DNA of 64,000 bases from Psychrobacter immobilis (GCA_904846265.1 CAJHAA010000009.1:1-64000); one strand, 5' to 3'. Numbered from the stretch's first letter, positions 41,640 to 52,096 are shown. Notes: generated by a model not told the origin, from the sequence alone. Numbers and translations: made by a program.

Positions 41640-42370
41640 TGAATATTTTGAACCATCCTGAACTGGCTGGGTTTTATTCGCTTGCAGCAGTGGCCATATT
41701 TGCCAGTCTGCGCGTCGTGACTCAAGCCAATCCAGTGCATGCTATCTTATCGATGATTGTGTCATTACTGGCAATCGCAGGGATATTTTTCGTCCTAGGC
41801 GCGCCATTTGCTGGTGCGTTAGAGATTGTCGTCTATGCTGGTGCTATTATGGTGCTATTTGTCTTTGTTATTATGATGCTTAATTTAGGCATGAGCAATG
41901 ATGAGCGTGAAGAGCGCTGGCTTGATGCGGGCACTTGGGCGCTACCGACAGGGTTAACGATTATTATCGCGGTTGTGCTGTATGCGATGATTGGTATGGG
42001 TCATGACGAAGCGGCAATGATTGGTGGCTCGACAATATCTGCCAAAGCAGTCGGTACGGTACTATTTACTAAATATGTGATGTTGATAGAAGTGGCTGCA
42101 TTGCTACTATTGGCAGCCTTAGTCGCCGCGTATCATTTGGGTAAAGAGTCTATCGCTGATGAGGTTATTGTTAATGCAAACCACAGTAATGATAGTCAAG
42201 CATCTAATGCTAATGTCGCAAGTATCAAACACTACGATGATCACGGCATGCCTATAAATGCTGACGCGGCGAAAATGGCAGAATCTTACGAATATAAAGA
42301 TGTTGACCCGCATGACTATGTAAGTATGAATATCGGTGCGAACAAAGTCACGCGCAAGGAGTCAGACTAA
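41636..42370 (+). CDS. nuoJ: NADH-quinone oxidoreductase subunit J, long tail
   Basis: Membrane subunit with five helices (about 15-165), including [19 protein letters not shown], the pi-bulge helix region. At 244 aa it is about 60 longer than E. coli NuoJ. The extra C-terminal part (about 180-244) is polar, rich in Asn, Ser and Asp. Start overlaps nuoI by four bases; stop overlaps the nuoK start by one base. Confidence 0.95.
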   Translation: MMNILNHPELAGFYSLAAVAIFASLRVVTQANPVHAILSMIVSLLAIAGIFFVLGAPFAGALEIVVYAGAIMVLFVFVIMMLNLGMSNDEREERWLDAGTWALPTGLTIIIAVVLYAMIGMGHDEAAMIGGSTISAKAVGTVLFTKYVMLIEVAALLLLAALVAAYHLGKESIADEVIVNANHSNDSQASNANVASIKHYDDHGMPINADAAKMAESYEYKDVDPHDYVSMNIGANKVTRKESD

Positions 42371-42777
42371 TGGTACTAGCAGCGAGCGTGGCACAAGATG
42401 TGTCAAACGTGCCGTTTGCCCACGAGGTAGCCGGCTTAGTACAGCCTGTTGCTGAGGCGCAGAATGTACTGGGCATGATACCCATGAGCCATGGACTGAT
42501 TTTGGCAGGTATCTTATTTGCCATTGGTCTGTGCGGCGTCATGGTACGACGTAACTTCCTATTTATGCTAATGAGCCTTGAGATCATGATGAATGCAACA
42601 GCATTAGCATTTGTGGTGGCAGGTAGTCGTTGGGTTGATCCAGATGGACAGATTATGTTTATCTTTATTTTGACCTTGGCAGCAGCAGAGGCCGCCATTG
42701 GTTTGGCAATATTATTGCGGTTTTATCATCAGCGTGGGCATCTCGATGTCGACAGCGCCAATGAGATGAAAGGATGA
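42370..42777 (+). CDS. nuoK: NADH-quinone oxidoreductase subunit K, N-terminal extension
   Basis: Small antiporter-like subunit with three helices, including the conserved [16 protein letters not shown] segment bearing a functional Glu and [15 protein letters not shown] bearing another. At 135 aa it is about 35 longer than usual because of a leader before [10 protein letters not shown]. The upstream ATG has an AAGGAG at good spacing, while the internal ATG at 42475 has only a weak site, so the longer form is preferred. Confidence 0.94.
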   Translation: MVLAASVAQDVSNVPFAHEVAGLVQPVAEAQNVLGMIPMSHGLILAGILFAIGLCGVMVRRNFLFMLMSLEIMMNATALAFVVAGSRWVDPDGQIMFIFILTLAAAEAAIGLAILLRFYHQRGHLDVDSANEMKG

Positions 42778-42781
42778 TGTC

Positions 42782-44656
42782 ATGAGTTTATTACCATTAA
42801 CCTTTATATTCCCGCTCGTTGGCTTTTTGATTTTAGCCTTTATGCGCGACAAGCTAACAGAGCAGGTGGCAGCGATTGTCGGTGTCGGTAGTATGCTGTT
42901 ATCAGCACTATGCACGTTAATCGTTAGTTATACTTTTTTGACCAATAATCAAGCAGGAACGGTCATAGAGATTCCGCTTTGGACATGGTTCCAAGTCGGA
43001 GATTTTGCCCCAAGTTTCGGTCTGAGCTTTGATGGTTTGGCTCTAACAATGACTGGCGTCATTACAGGTATTGGCTTTTTAATCCATTTGTTTGCTGCTT
43101 GGTATATGAAAGGCGACACTGGATTTGCCCGTTTCTTTAGTTATATGAATTTGTTCGTCGCCAGCATGTTATTGCTAGTCTTGGCAGATAACTTGTTCTT
43201 GCTTTATCTTGGCTGGGAAGGCGTTGGTATCTGTTCGTACTTACTGATCGGTTTTTATTACCATGACCGCGCCAATGGTCTTGCAGCGATGAAAGCCTTT
43301 ACGGTGACGCGCGTAGGTGATGTATTCTTAGCCTTCGGTCTGTTTTTATTATTCCGTGAATTTGGTACGCTTAATATTCAAGAAATTATTACTCGTGCAC
43401 CAGAAGTGTTTGATATCAACAATCCAACGATGATGTTGACCACCATGATGTTGGTTGGCGGCGCGATGGGTAAATCAGCGCAGCTGCCATTACATACATG
43501 GCTTGCTGATGCGATGGCAGGTCCGACGCCAGTATCAGCGCTTATTCACGCGGCAACGATGGTCACGGCAGGTGTTTATTTAATCGCTCGTCTACATCCA
43601 TTGTTTGAGCTGACGCCTGGTATTTTATTATATTGGGTCGGTGGCGTCGGTGCATTGACGTTGGTCGTTGCTGGATTCTGTGCACTGGCACAGACCGACA
43701 TCAAGCGTATCTTGGCTTATTCAACCATGAGCCAAATTGGCTATATGTTCTTAGCACTCGGCGTTGGCGCGTGGCAAGGCGCAATCTTCCATTTGATGAC
43801 CCATGCTTTCTTTAAAGCCCTGTTATTCTTATCATCAGGTGCCGTCATCCTTGCGGTACACCATGAGCAAAACATCTTTAAGATGGGCGGTCTACGTAAA
43901 AAGATACCGTTGGTCTTTTGGTGCTATATTGTTGGTGGCGGTGCATTGGCGGCAATACCTTGGGTTACCGTTGGCTTTTATTCTAAAGAAGCGATTCTTT
44001 GGGAGAGTTATGCCACCGGTCACATGGTTTTATTCTATATGGGTGTATTCGGTGCTTTCTTAACCGCACTTTATACTTTCCGTATGATTTGGATTATCTT
44101 CTTTGGTGAAGAAAAGACGCATGCACACAAATTATCTGGTGTGTCATATTGGCTGCCACTTAGTGTGTTGCTCGTATTATCAACGGCAGTGGGTGCATTT
44201 ATCACTCCGCCATTACAAGGCGTCTTGCCAGAGAGTGTTGGGCATTTATTGGAAGTCGCTGGTCAAGCGCATGGTAAGCATACGGCTGAGTTTATCGCCA
44301 TGGGTGCGATGCTGGCTGGTCTAATAATAGCGGCGCTATTATATGTGGTGGATAAAGGTCGCATGCTCACCCGCTTTAAGCGCTCACGTGTTGGTGGGGC
44401 GCTATATCACTGGTGTTATCATGGTCTAGGTTTTGATGCGCTATACGATGTAATTTTTGTAAAACCCTTTTTGTTCATCGGCCGCTTATTTAAAGCCGAC
44501 CCTATCGATAAAGCGTGGCTCGTCTTGCCTAAGCTGGCATCTGCTGGTAATAAGGTATTGTCTGCGACGCAAACTGGGTCACTTCGAGGTTACGCTGCAA
44601 GCTTTGGCTTGGGCATGGCTGTATTACTAGTGCTGGTAATGATGACGGTGGTATAA
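42782..44656 (+). CDS. nuoL: NADH-quinone oxidoreductase subunit L
   Basis: Distal proton-pumping subunit, antiporter-like with about 16 helices and the long lateral helix near the C-terminus. Seen: YLGWEGVGICSYLLIGFYY, LPLHTWLADAMAGPTPVSAL, and AFFKALLFLSSG. Length is 624 aa (613 in E. coli). It begins four bases after the nuoK stop, with AAAGGATG as ribosome site, and ends one base before nuoM. Confidence 0.97.
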   Translation: MSLLPLTFIFPLVGFLILAFMRDKLTEQVAAIVGVGSMLLSALCTLIVSYTFLTNNQAGTVIEIPLWTWFQVGDFAPSFGLSFDGLALTMTGVITGIGFLIHLFAAWYMKGDTGFARFFSYMNLFVASMLLLVLADNLFLLYLGWEGVGICSYLLIGFYYHDRANGLAAMKAFTVTRVGDVFLAFGLFLLFREFGTLNIQEIITRAPEVFDINNPTMMLTTMMLVGGAMGKSAQLPLHTWLADAMAGPTPVSALIHAATMVTAGVYLIARLHPLFELTPGILLYWVGGVGALTLVVAGFCALAQTDIKRILAYSTMSQIGYMFLALGVGAWQGAIFHLMTHAFFKALLFLSSGAVILAVHHEQNIFKMGGLRKKIPLVFWCYIVGGGALAAIPWVTVGFYSKEAILWESYATGHMVLFYMGVFGAFLTALYTFRMIWIIFFGEEKTHAHKLSGVSYWLPLSVLLVLSTAVGAFITPPLQGVLPESVGHLLEVAGQAHGKHTAEFIAMGAMLAGLIIAALLYVVDKGRMLTRFKRSRVGGALYHWCYHGLGFDALYDVIFVKPFLFIGRLFKADPIDKAWLVLPKLASAGNKVLSATQTGSLRGYAASFGLGMAVLLVLVMMTVV

Positions 44657-44657
44657 G

Positions 44658-46283
44658 ATGATTGAGTTACAACAAACGTGGATGCTACCAGCATTAATTG
44701 CAATTCCCTTTATTGCTGGGTTGTTATGTTGGTTGGTCGAGCGCTTTAATAAACGTCTGCCGCGATGGATTGCTCTAATCGGTATGACGTTGACCTTTGT
44801 ATTGTCGCTAGTGCTGTGGCAATACGGTGACTTTAGTGGCATGAGTAAACAAGTCATTGCGCCAGACGCTGCTGTGCCTTGGGTCGCTGAATTTAGTGTG
44901 CCATGGATACCGAGCTTTGGTATTAGCTTCCATTTAGCGATGGATGGCTTGTCACTGATGATGGTGGCGTTAACAGGGTTGCTTGGTATTGCTGCAGTGG
45001 CTTGTTCGTGGAATGAGATTCAGCGTCGAGTCGGCTTTTTCCATCTCAACCTTTTGTGGAGCTTGGGCGGCGTCATTGGGGTGTTCTTAGCCATTGATCT
45101 GTTCCTATTCTTCTTCTTTTGGGAGATGATGCTGGTTCCTATCTACTTCTTGATCGCGATTTGGGGTCATGATGTGGTTGGCAAAACCAAGGAATATGCA
45201 GCGACTAAGTTCTTTATTTATACCCAAGCTTCTGGGCTTATTATGCTGGTCGGCATTTTGATATTGGTCATTATCAGCTACGCCCAAAAAGGGGTGGTGA
45301 GCTTTAATTATAATGATTTGCTCGGTACGTCACTTGGCGGCTGGGAATATCCGATCATGTTGTGCTTCTTTATTGGCTTTGCGGTTAAGTTGCCGATTAT
45401 TCCTTTTCATGGCTGGTTGCCAGATGCGCATGCACAAGCCCCAACGGCAGGTTCGGTGGATTTGGCAGGGGTATTAATTAAAACCGCCGCTTATGGTTTG
45501 ATTCGTTTTGTCTTGCCATTATTTCCAGCAGCATCACAAGATTTTGCACCGATTGCGATGACCTTGGGTACCATTGGTATCTTCTATGGTGCATGGCTCG
45601 CCTTTATGCAGACCGATATGAAGCGTTTGCTCGCTTATACCAGTATTTCGCACATGGGCTTTGTGGTATTAGCAATTTATGCGGGTACTTTATTAAGCTT
45701 GCAAGGTCTGATGATTCAGATGCTAGCACATGGCTTAAGCTCAGCAGCGCTATTCATCATGGCAGGGCAGTTATATGAGCGTCTACATACGCGTGATTTA
45801 ACCTTGATGGGTGGTATGTGGGGTCAGTTCCGTTACTACGCACCGATACTGATGTTCTTCTGTGCCGCGTTGCTCGGTATTCCGGGCACAGGTAACTTCA
45901 TCGGCGAGTTCATGATTTTATTTGGTGCTTTTGCTCAGTATCCAGTATTTGTGGTCTTTGCAACATTCAGTCTGGTACTAGCAGGGCTATACTCGCTTAT
46001 TTTGATTCACCGTGCATTATTTGGCAAAAACAACATCGAAGCAGTCGCCATGCAAGAAACCAAAGCACATGGTTTGCCTACGCGTCCATTAAAAGATTTG
46101 GGTAAGCGTGAGTTGTCATTGTTATTGATGCTCGCTGCAGGCTTGGTATGGCTTGGTCTATATCCACAGCCGTTCCTTGATACGTCAAGTCATGCGATGC
46201 AGTGGATCAATAATGCTTATATATACAGTCAAGTCACACAAGTAGATGCGTCGCAACTGCTTGATGCAATGGAGGCACGTTAA
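44658..46283 (+). CDS. nuoM: NADH-quinone oxidoreductase subunit M
   Basis: Proton-pumping antiporter-like subunit with 14 helices. Seen: FFFFWEMMLVPIYFLIAIWG with the conserved Glu, LPIIPFHGWLPDAHAQAPTAG, and LLAYTSISHMGFV. Length is 541 aa (509 in E. coli). It is tightly packed between nuoL and nuoN. Confidence 0.97.
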   Translation: MIELQQTWMLPALIAIPFIAGLLCWLVERFNKRLPRWIALIGMTLTFVLSLVLWQYGDFSGMSKQVIAPDAAVPWVAEFSVPWIPSFGISFHLAMDGLSLMMVALTGLLGIAAVACSWNEIQRRVGFFHLNLLWSLGGVIGVFLAIDLFLFFFFWEMMLVPIYFLIAIWGHDVVGKTKEYAATKFFIYTQASGLIMLVGILILVIISYAQKGVVSFNYNDLLGTSLGGWEYPIMLCFFIGFAVKLPIIPFHGWLPDAHAQAPTAGSVDLAGVLIKTAAYGLIRFVLPLFPAASQDFAPIAMTLGTIGIFYGAWLAFMQTDMKRLLAYTSISHMGFVVLAIYAGTLLSLQGLMIQMLAHGLSSAALFIMAGQLYERLHTRDLTLMGGMWGQFRYYAPILMFFCAALLGIPGTGNFIGEFMILFGAFAQYPVFVVFATFSLVLAGLYSLILIHRALFGKNNIEAVAMQETKAHGLPTRPLKDLGKRELSLLLMLAAGLVWLGLYPQPFLDTSSHAMQWINNAYIYSQVTQVDASQLLDAMEAR

Positions 46284-46286
46284 GTC

Positions 46287-47765
46287 ATGAATGATATTAC
46301 GATGAATGATTTGATGGGGTTATTGCCTTATGCGCCAATCATTGCCGTCGTTATTACGGTATTGGTGGTCATGATTGCCATCGCAATTAAACGCTCACAT
46401 ATGGTGACTGGTACGATAACGGTCGTCGGCTTAAATATTGGTCTGTTTACCCTCATTGGGCAAATGACAGGTATGGTGAATAGCGGTAATCTCATGCCAA
46501 ATGCTGAGCAGTTATTCGTGATCGATAACTTTGCTCAGTTTAATATGGTGATTATTTTTATCTGTGCATTGGCTTGCTGTACGTTATCTTATGCGTATCT
46601 CGCCAATCTAAAGGATAATAAAGAAGAGCTATATTTGCTCATGTTGCTATCGACGATTGGTGCTTTACTGATGGTCAGTGCTCAGCATTTAGCGTCATTC
46701 TTTATGAGCTTAGAGATGCTGTCTATACCGCTATACGGCATGCTGTCATATACCTATATGCGCAACCGCTCGCTCGAATCGGGTCTGAAATACTTGGTGC
46801 TGTCAGCGACGGCATCGGCAACATTACTCATGGGTATGGCGTTTATCTATGCCGAAGTAGGCTCGCTCGCGTTTAAGCCCATTAGTATGGTATTAGGTGA
46901 TGTTTTTGAGTCGCCACTTCTGATACTTGGTGCGGCAATGATGATGTTTGGTATCGCTTTCAAACTCTCTGCTGCGCCGTTTCATATGTGGACGCCAGAT
47001 GTATACGAAGGTGCACCAGCACCAATCGCTACCTTTTTAGCGTCGGTATCAAAAGTAGCCATGATGGGCTTGGCAGTTCGTTTTTTAATCGATACGTCCT
47101 TATTGGCCTTGCCATCGGTGCAAATGCTGTTAATGGTCATGGCAACTTTATCTATTTTGATTGGTAACTTATTAGCAGTACGTCAAACGAGTCTCAAACG
47201 TCTATTGGGTTATTCATCCATTGCCCATATGGGTTATGTGTTGATTGTCATCGTCAGTATCGGCGCGGCAGCGGATAGTATTTCTAGTATGTATATGGCT
47301 GTTTATGCATTAACCTCTATCGGTGCCTTTGGCGTTGTAACCTTGATGTCGAGCCCTTATCGCTTGTCTGGTGAGGCTGATGAGTTGACTCACTATCAAG
47401 GTCTGTTTTGGCGTCGTCCCGTATTGACTGCAGTTATGACTATTATGATGTTGTCATTGGCAGGCATTCCGTTGACGGCAGGCTTTATTACCAAGCTATT
47501 TGCGATATTGGCAGCGGTACAAGGAACCAACTGGTTCTTGGCAGCGATGATTATCTTGGGCAGTGCGATCGGCTTATTCTATTATTTACGTGTGATGCTC
47601 ACCCTCTTTAAACGTCCTAAACAGTTCATTGAGTTTGACGTTTCTAGCCAATGGGCGATGCGTACTGGCGGGATTATGGTTATTGCGGTGACCGCGATGA
47701 TTATCTTCTTTGGTATCTTGCCAAACAGCATGATTGAATGGGCAAGTCTGGCACGTATTTGGTAA
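46287..47765 (+). CDS. nuoN: NADH-quinone oxidoreductase subunit N
   Basis: Last subunit of the operon, antiporter-like. Seen: SLEMLSIPLYGMLSY, FKLSAAPFHMWTPDVYEGAPAP and LLGYSSIAHMGYVL. Length is 492 aa (485 in E. coli). The start is three bases after the nuoM stop. A strong terminator follows, closing the operon. Confidence 0.97.
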   Translation: MNDITMNDLMGLLPYAPIIAVVITVLVVMIAIAIKRSHMVTGTITVVGLNIGLFTLIGQMTGMVNSGNLMPNAEQLFVIDNFAQFNMVIIFICALACCTLSYAYLANLKDNKEELYLLMLLSTIGALLMVSAQHLASFFMSLEMLSIPLYGMLSYTYMRNRSLESGLKYLVLSATASATLLMGMAFIYAEVGSLAFKPISMVLGDVFESPLLILGAAMMMFGIAFKLSAAPFHMWTPDVYEGAPAPIATFLASVSKVAMMGLAVRFLIDTSLLALPSVQMLLMVMATLSILIGNLLAVRQTSLKRLLGYSSIAHMGYVLIVIVSIGAAADSISSMYMAVYALTSIGAFGVVTLMSSPYRLSGEADELTHYQGLFWRRPVLTAVMTIMMLSLAGIPLTAGFITKLFAILAAVQGTNWFLAAMIILGSAIGLFYYLRVMLTLFKRPKQFIEFDVSSQWAMRTGGIMVIAVTAMIIFFGILPNSMIEWASLARIW

Positions 47766-47830
47766 ATAGCAAAAGAGTAAGTAGGGGTATACTGATACCG
47801 CTGCTTATCTGTTATTACGGTCAGAAACCC

Positions 47831-47873
47831 AAGATGCGCCAGCTTTATGATAAGCTTGGCGCATCTTTTATTT
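47831..47873 (+). terminator. Intrinsic terminator of the nuo operon
   Basis: AAGATGCGCC and AGCTT pair with AAGCT and TGGCGCATCTT, a stem of about 15 pairs with one bulged base. A TTTTATTTT tract follows. Confidence 0.92.
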
Positions 47874-47932
47874 TGTGTCGTTTAAAGTCTTGATAAAAAT
47901 AATGATTACTAAAAAGTGAGTCGATAATTCTT

Positions 47933-48775
47933 ATGAGTGATAATATTCAGGCAGTAACCGTGCTTAGTAAGACCACGTGGACGCCAAATCTATTTAGCTT
48001 CACTGTCAGCCGTCCTGATAGCTTTAAGTTTACTGCGGGTCAATTTGTGCGTTTGGGCGTCAATCCCAGTCAATTAAAATATTATAAACAGCAGCGTGCA
48101 GCAGGTAATGCCGTTGCTAATGAAGAACAGAATGAAAAACTAAACGAAGACATCTTTCGGGCTTATTCCATCGTTTCTTCGCCGTTTGATGAGGTGCTAG
48201 AGTTCTTCTCTATCGTAATTCCTGATGGCGCATTTACGTCGCAGTTGCAGCATTTAGAAGTGGGCGATGAGCTGCTGCTTAATACTATGCCGTTTGGTTT
48301 TTTGACGTTAGCACGTTATCAAAAGCCTTTACCAAAAGATTTATGGCTGCTCGCGACTGGAACGGGCTTGGCACCATTTTTATCAATGTTACAAGATTTG
48401 CAGACGTGGGAAGACTATGAGCACATCATCTTGGCCTATAGCGCGCGCTCGATAGAAGAGCTTGCTTATGTTGAAAAGATCGAAAGCTTGCAAGAAGACT
48501 TTGGTTCTTTGGTTGAAAATCCTGCAAAACTAATCTTTATTCCCATCGTTACCCGTGAATCTGTCGAAGGCGCCCTGACAGAGCGTCTGCCCAAGCTGCT
48601 GCTAGATGGTACGCTACAAGCGCGAGCAGGGATTGCCTTAGATATTGATAGTACGCATGTCATGTTATGTGGCAATCCAGACATGGTGGAAGATACCAAA
48701 GAAGCGCTCAAGACTTTAGGTCTGGTGATGAATCGTCGCGGCGAGGGCAATATTGCAGTAGAAAATTACTGGTAG
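47933..48775 (+). CDS. fpr: Ferredoxin--NADP reductase
   Basis: FAD flavoenzyme that passes electrons between NADPH and ferredoxin or flavodoxin. The FAD site RAYSIVSSPFDE (about 76-87) and NADP site ATGTGLAPFLSML (about 140-152) are present. The C-terminus ends NRRGEGNIAVENYW, a bacterial FPR hallmark. At 280 aa it is about 20 longer than E. coli Fpr owing to a charged insert (about 48-72, KQQRAAGNAVANEEQNEKL). Own transcript, with a terminator after it. Confidence 0.92.
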   Translation: MSDNIQAVTVLSKTTWTPNLFSFTVSRPDSFKFTAGQFVRLGVNPSQLKYYKQQRAAGNAVANEEQNEKLNEDIFRAYSIVSSPFDEVLEFFSIVIPDGAFTSQLQHLEVGDELLLNTMPFGFLTLARYQKPLPKDLWLLATGTGLAPFLSMLQDLQTWEDYEHIILAYSARSIEELAYVEKIESLQEDFGSLVENPAKLIFIPIVTRESVEGALTERLPKLLLDGTLQARAGIALDIDSTHVMLCGNPDMVEDTKEALKTLGLVMNRRGEGNIAVENYW

Positions 48776-48825
48776 TTGCATGATTGATGACGGCACGCTT
48801 TAGAAGCCATTGAAAATTTGCTTGA

Positions 48826-48882
48826 TAAAAAAGCGCTGACGCTAAAAGACAAAAATAGTCTCTAAGTGTCAGCGCTTTTTTA
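48826..48882. terminator. Bidirectional terminator, fpr / 259-aa gene
   Basis: AAAAAAGCGCTGAC pairs with GTCAGCGCTTTTTT around a 27-base loop containing a smaller AGAC/GTCT pair. A-runs and T-runs on both sides allow use in both directions. Confidence 0.88.
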
Positions 48883-48916
48883 TGAATTGAAAATCATGAT
48901 TTTTATACTAGGGGAT

Positions 48917-49696
48917 TTATACCTGACTCGGTTCGGTAGCATCATCTATTGGGTTAATAGGGCCTTGCATCAGCTCAGGCTCATCATCATCGCCGATAAT
49001 ATCTTCGTTACTGCTGGCAGCCAATAAATCACGATAATTGATTTGAGTTTTCAAAATCATTTGCTCTTCTTCAAGTTCGCCATAGTTGACTTGAACTTTA
49101 TGCAAAGTGCTCATGATTTTTTTGTTCTTTTTTAACCAACGATTGATATCAAGGTAGATAACCTCGTCTTTTGCACGGGCGATATTGATATAAGAGAGAA
49201 TAAAGCCTAAAGGGTCTTTTTTCAGAATAGTGTGATAAAACCAAATAAACAGTTTGATACCTTGGCGCTTAATAAACGACTCACAACGTAGATTTAGCAC
49301 ATCAGTATAAGTCTGTTGACCAAAGACAAATCGCTGGACGTTACGATCGAGCTGTACATGAATCAAACTAAAATTACTAGCCACCTCTGCATAAATGCCA
49401 CCAGCATCGACCGTACAGTATAAGCGGAACCAGCCATCATGCATCTCAACACGCAGCTCTAAGATGGCTTTTACATTATCAGTGACGAACTTCTGCAGCG
49501 CATCATTGACATAAATCTGTGCCACTGGCAGCGACAGCTCATCTTCGAATTTATCAGTCGTTCTATGATATATCTGTTTGATTGATTGGGTAAGGCGCTC
49601 CCAACCATCACTAAATGATTCGTCGAAACGATAGCCCATATTTTCAAAAAATTCATCAAAATTGTCTGAATTATCCCTGTTATCAAAATCACTCAA
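48917..49696 (-). CDS. Conserved hypothetical protein, 259 aa
   Basis: I do not recognise the family. It is a soluble-looking protein with an acidic Asp/Asn-rich N-terminus (about 1-30), a mixed alpha/beta middle (about 55-200), and an acidic C-terminus. There is no signal peptide; the only hydrophobic stretch (about 150-170) is short. The ATG follows a weak AAGGATAA. It lies convergent to fpr and divergent from the TonB-like gene. Confidence 0.7.
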   Translation of the reverse strand: MSDFDNRDNSDNFDEFFENMGYRFDESFSDGWERLTQSIKQIYHRTTDKFEDELSLPVAQIYVNDALQKFVTDNVKAILELRVEMHDGWFRLYCTVDAGGIYAEVASNFSLIHVQLDRNVQRFVFGQQTYTDVLNLRCESFIKRQGIKLFIWFYHTILKKDPLGFILSYINIARAKDEVIYLDINRWLKKNKKIMSTLHKVQVNYGELEEEQMILKTQINYRDLLAASSNEDIIGDDDEPELMQGPINPIDDATEPSQV

Positions 49697-50224
49697 ACTT
49701 ATTATCCTTATAATTATAGGGGAGGTAGCTGACTCAATGGCATAAAGAGCGACTGATTAAAAAATGACAGACAGACTGTTCTTTAATGAAAGCTGGCGAG
49801 TGGTCATTACATGCGTTTTTGCCAAATCAGCAATAATCTGTCCTGTCTATTTACGCCTGTTTAACCCGCCCTAATGACACAAAAATTATAAAACAGTATA
49901 TAACAAATATGATGTCTTCAAAATGGACACATGGGTTTTGTCGCAAATCATTTAATTGGCAATGCTTATATGTTTAAAATACGGCCTAGCGATGACATAC
50001 CCGCATTGGTTTTATATCATTTTTGCTGGTTCAGCTTGTCAATAAATTGACCAAAGGAGATAAATACTGTGTGAGTGGATTAAAATGAGTCGGCAACGGT
50101 TGTGCTAGCGACAGAATTCTATGTCATGTTATGATAGCGCCAGTATAAATCCTGCCCATTATCATAACGCTTATTACTTGCTGTCTTGTATTTATAAGCT
50201 CATATTCATAAGCTGAGACCCATT
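49697..50224. other. Divergent intergenic region before the TonB-like gene
   Basis: About 530 bases with no supported gene. It must contain promoters for the 259-aa gene (minus) and the TonB-like gene (plus). No clear Fur box, tRNA or small ORF with a ribosome site was found. Confidence 0.4.
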
Positions 50225-51112
50225 GTGGCCTATATCAAAGATTCACAAAGCTATCATTTTTCCGCGCAAGCACCTAAGCGGGATGTTAGTTTACCGGTGG
50301 CCATCGTTATCGCTGTGGCCGTACACGCCATTATTATTTTTGGTATTGGCTTTTCGATGGGCAAAGATCCTGCGGCAATGATGCAAGATGTGGCAAAAGC
50401 GCTAACCGACAATATGCAGCCAAATGAAGACGCCCACTTTATTGCTAATGCCTCCCAAGAAGGTGGCGGCACAGTGGAGGAGCAATTAAGACAAGAGAAC
50501 GACCAAATCAGCCCATTGTCTGCTGAGCAAATAAGTGAGACGCAAGATGTGATTAGCCTGCAGCGTCAAGTACGCCAGCAGCATTATCAAGAAAGCTATC
50601 TGCGTACCACCTTAAGCTGGCGTCAAGCGAGTGTGGAGTCTGATAATGATAGCAAGCAAGCACAAGATGATATGATGGCGCAAGAAGAGCGTCTGCGTAA
50701 ACAAATTGCTACTTTAGAGACACAGCTGTCTCAACGTCAGCAAGTCTATGCAACCAAATCAAAAGTCGTGACGGTCGATAGCAACTCGACGACGCGTGGT
50801 GCCGCGGCTGATTATATTAATACTTTCCGTGAGCATGTCGAACGCATTGGGAATTTGCATTATCCCATGCAGGCACGGGCACAAGGTATCACGGGCGAAG
50901 TGCGCCTTATGGTCATCATTAGTAGTGATGGTAATATTAAAGCCATACGTCTGCTTGAAAGCTCCAACTCCACATTACTAGATGAAGCAGCAAAGCAATC
51001 AGTACGCCAAGCAGCGCCCTTTGGTAAATTCACCAAAGACATGGAAGATATTGTTGAGCTGCGTTTGATACGTACCTATCGTTACAGCGATAAAGTGGAT
51101 GTTACTTATTAG
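50225..51112 (+). CDS. TonB family energy-transducing protein
   Basis: One N-terminal membrane helix (about 23-44), a long Gln- and Glu-rich coiled-coil-like spacer (about 85-185) instead of the Pro-rich spacer of classical TonB, and a C-terminal TonB domain (about 205-290) with YPMQARAQGITGEVRLMVIISSDGNIKAIRLLESS. It should link the inner-membrane proton gradient to outer-membrane receptors. ExbB/ExbD genes are not adjacent. The start is GTG with a weak site. Its stop lies in a 17-base sequence related to an inverted-repeat element at 54436. Confidence 0.85.
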   Translation: MAYIKDSQSYHFSAQAPKRDVSLPVAIVIAVAVHAIIIFGIGFSMGKDPAAMMQDVAKALTDNMQPNEDAHFIANASQEGGGTVEEQLRQENDQISPLSAEQISETQDVISLQRQVRQQHYQESYLRTTLSWRQASVESDNDSKQAQDDMMAQEERLRKQIATLETQLSQRQQVYATKSKVVTVDSNSTTRGAAADYINTFREHVERIGNLHYPMQARAQGITGEVRLMVIISSDGNIKAIRLLESSNSTLLDEAAKQSVRQAAPFGKFTKDMEDIVELRLIRTYRYSDKVDVTY

Positions 51113-51125
51113 GGCGTGTTGAATA
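51109..51125 (+). repeat. Half-element related to the 54436-54497 inverted repeat
   Basis: TTAGGGCGTGTTGAATA here matches the right end of the 62-bp element (TTAGGGCGTATTGAATA on the minus strand) at 16 of 17 bases. It overlaps the tonB stop codon. Confidence 0.55.
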
Positions 51126-51220
51126 TATAGATGATGAGCGTTAGCTACGCTGCAAACAGATAAGATACCAATATTTATAACAAACGAATACCACACACCG
51201 CTATAAAATAAAGAGTCAGT

Positions 51221-52096
51221 ATGGAATTTTTAGGTTTTACAATAGATGTTGCCAACTTAACCAGTAACGCATTAAGCTTGGTCATTAAAGTTGCGTTAGC
51301 AATATTAATATTCGTCGTAGGTCGCTGGCTTGCCAAAAAGGCAGTCACCGTTGCTCACAAAATGATGTTGCGTAGTCGCTTAGATGATACCGTTGCGAAC
51401 TTTTTAGGTCGTCTAATCTACGGAGTGTTACTGGTCGTGGTTGCATTAGCTGCCTTGAGTAAGGTTGGCGTACAGACCACCTCAGTCGTCGCTATATTGG
51501 GCGGTGCCGCAGTAGCCATTGGTCTGTCACTAAAAGATCAGTTGTCTAACTTTGCCGCTGGCATCATGATTGTGACGTTTCGCCCCTTTGTGCGCGGCGA
51601 TTATGTGCAAATCAGCAGCTACACAGGGACCGTAACAGAAATCACTTTGGTCAATACCCACCTAACGACGATAAACAATCACGATATCATTATCCCAAAT
51701 AGTGATATTACGACTTCAGCCGTGACGAACTATACGGCGCTACCCAACCGCCGTGTCGATATCACGGTCGGTATTGGCTATGATGCCGATATCAAAACTG
51801 CCAAAAACGTGATGTTGAATTTGGCAAAAAATAATCCGTTGGCCTTTACTGACCCTGAACCTATCGTACGCGTCACCAATTTGGGTGATAACTCAGTAGA
51901 CTTGACGCTAAATATTTGGACAACCAATGCTGACTGGTGGACCATGCAGTGTGATTTGCTGGAGCAATTCAAATACGCCTTGGATGATGAAAAAATAGAC
52001 ATTCCATTCCCGCAGCGTAATGTCCATGTCAAAGGATTGGATCAGATGATTAATCAGATGAGTCAAGCACAAAAGCTACCGATGACCAAAGACTAG
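51221..52096 (+). CDS. mscS: Small-conductance mechanosensitive channel (MscS family)
   Basis: Opens under membrane tension to release solutes during hypo-osmotic shock. Three helices (about 17-40, 65-82 and TM3 about 94-125) with GGAAVAIGLSLKDQLSNFAAG as the pore-lining Gly/Ala helix. The cytoplasmic vestibule follows, with NYTALPNRRVDITVGIGYDAD. Length is 291 aa (286 in E. coli). ATG start at 51221 after a weak site. Convergent with ybeY. Confidence 0.92.
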   Translation: MEFLGFTIDVANLTSNALSLVIKVALAILIFVVGRWLAKKAVTVAHKMMLRSRLDDTVANFLGRLIYGVLLVVVALAALSKVGVQTTSVVAILGGAAVAIGLSLKDQLSNFAAGIMIVTFRPFVRGDYVQISSYTGTVTEITLVNTHLTTINNHDIIIPNSDITTSAVTNYTALPNRRVDITVGIGYDADIKTAKNVMLNLAKNNPLAFTDPEPIVRVTNLGDNSVDLTLNIWTTNADWWTMQCDLLEQFKYALDDEKIDIPFPQRNVHVKGLDQMINQMSQAQKLPMTKD

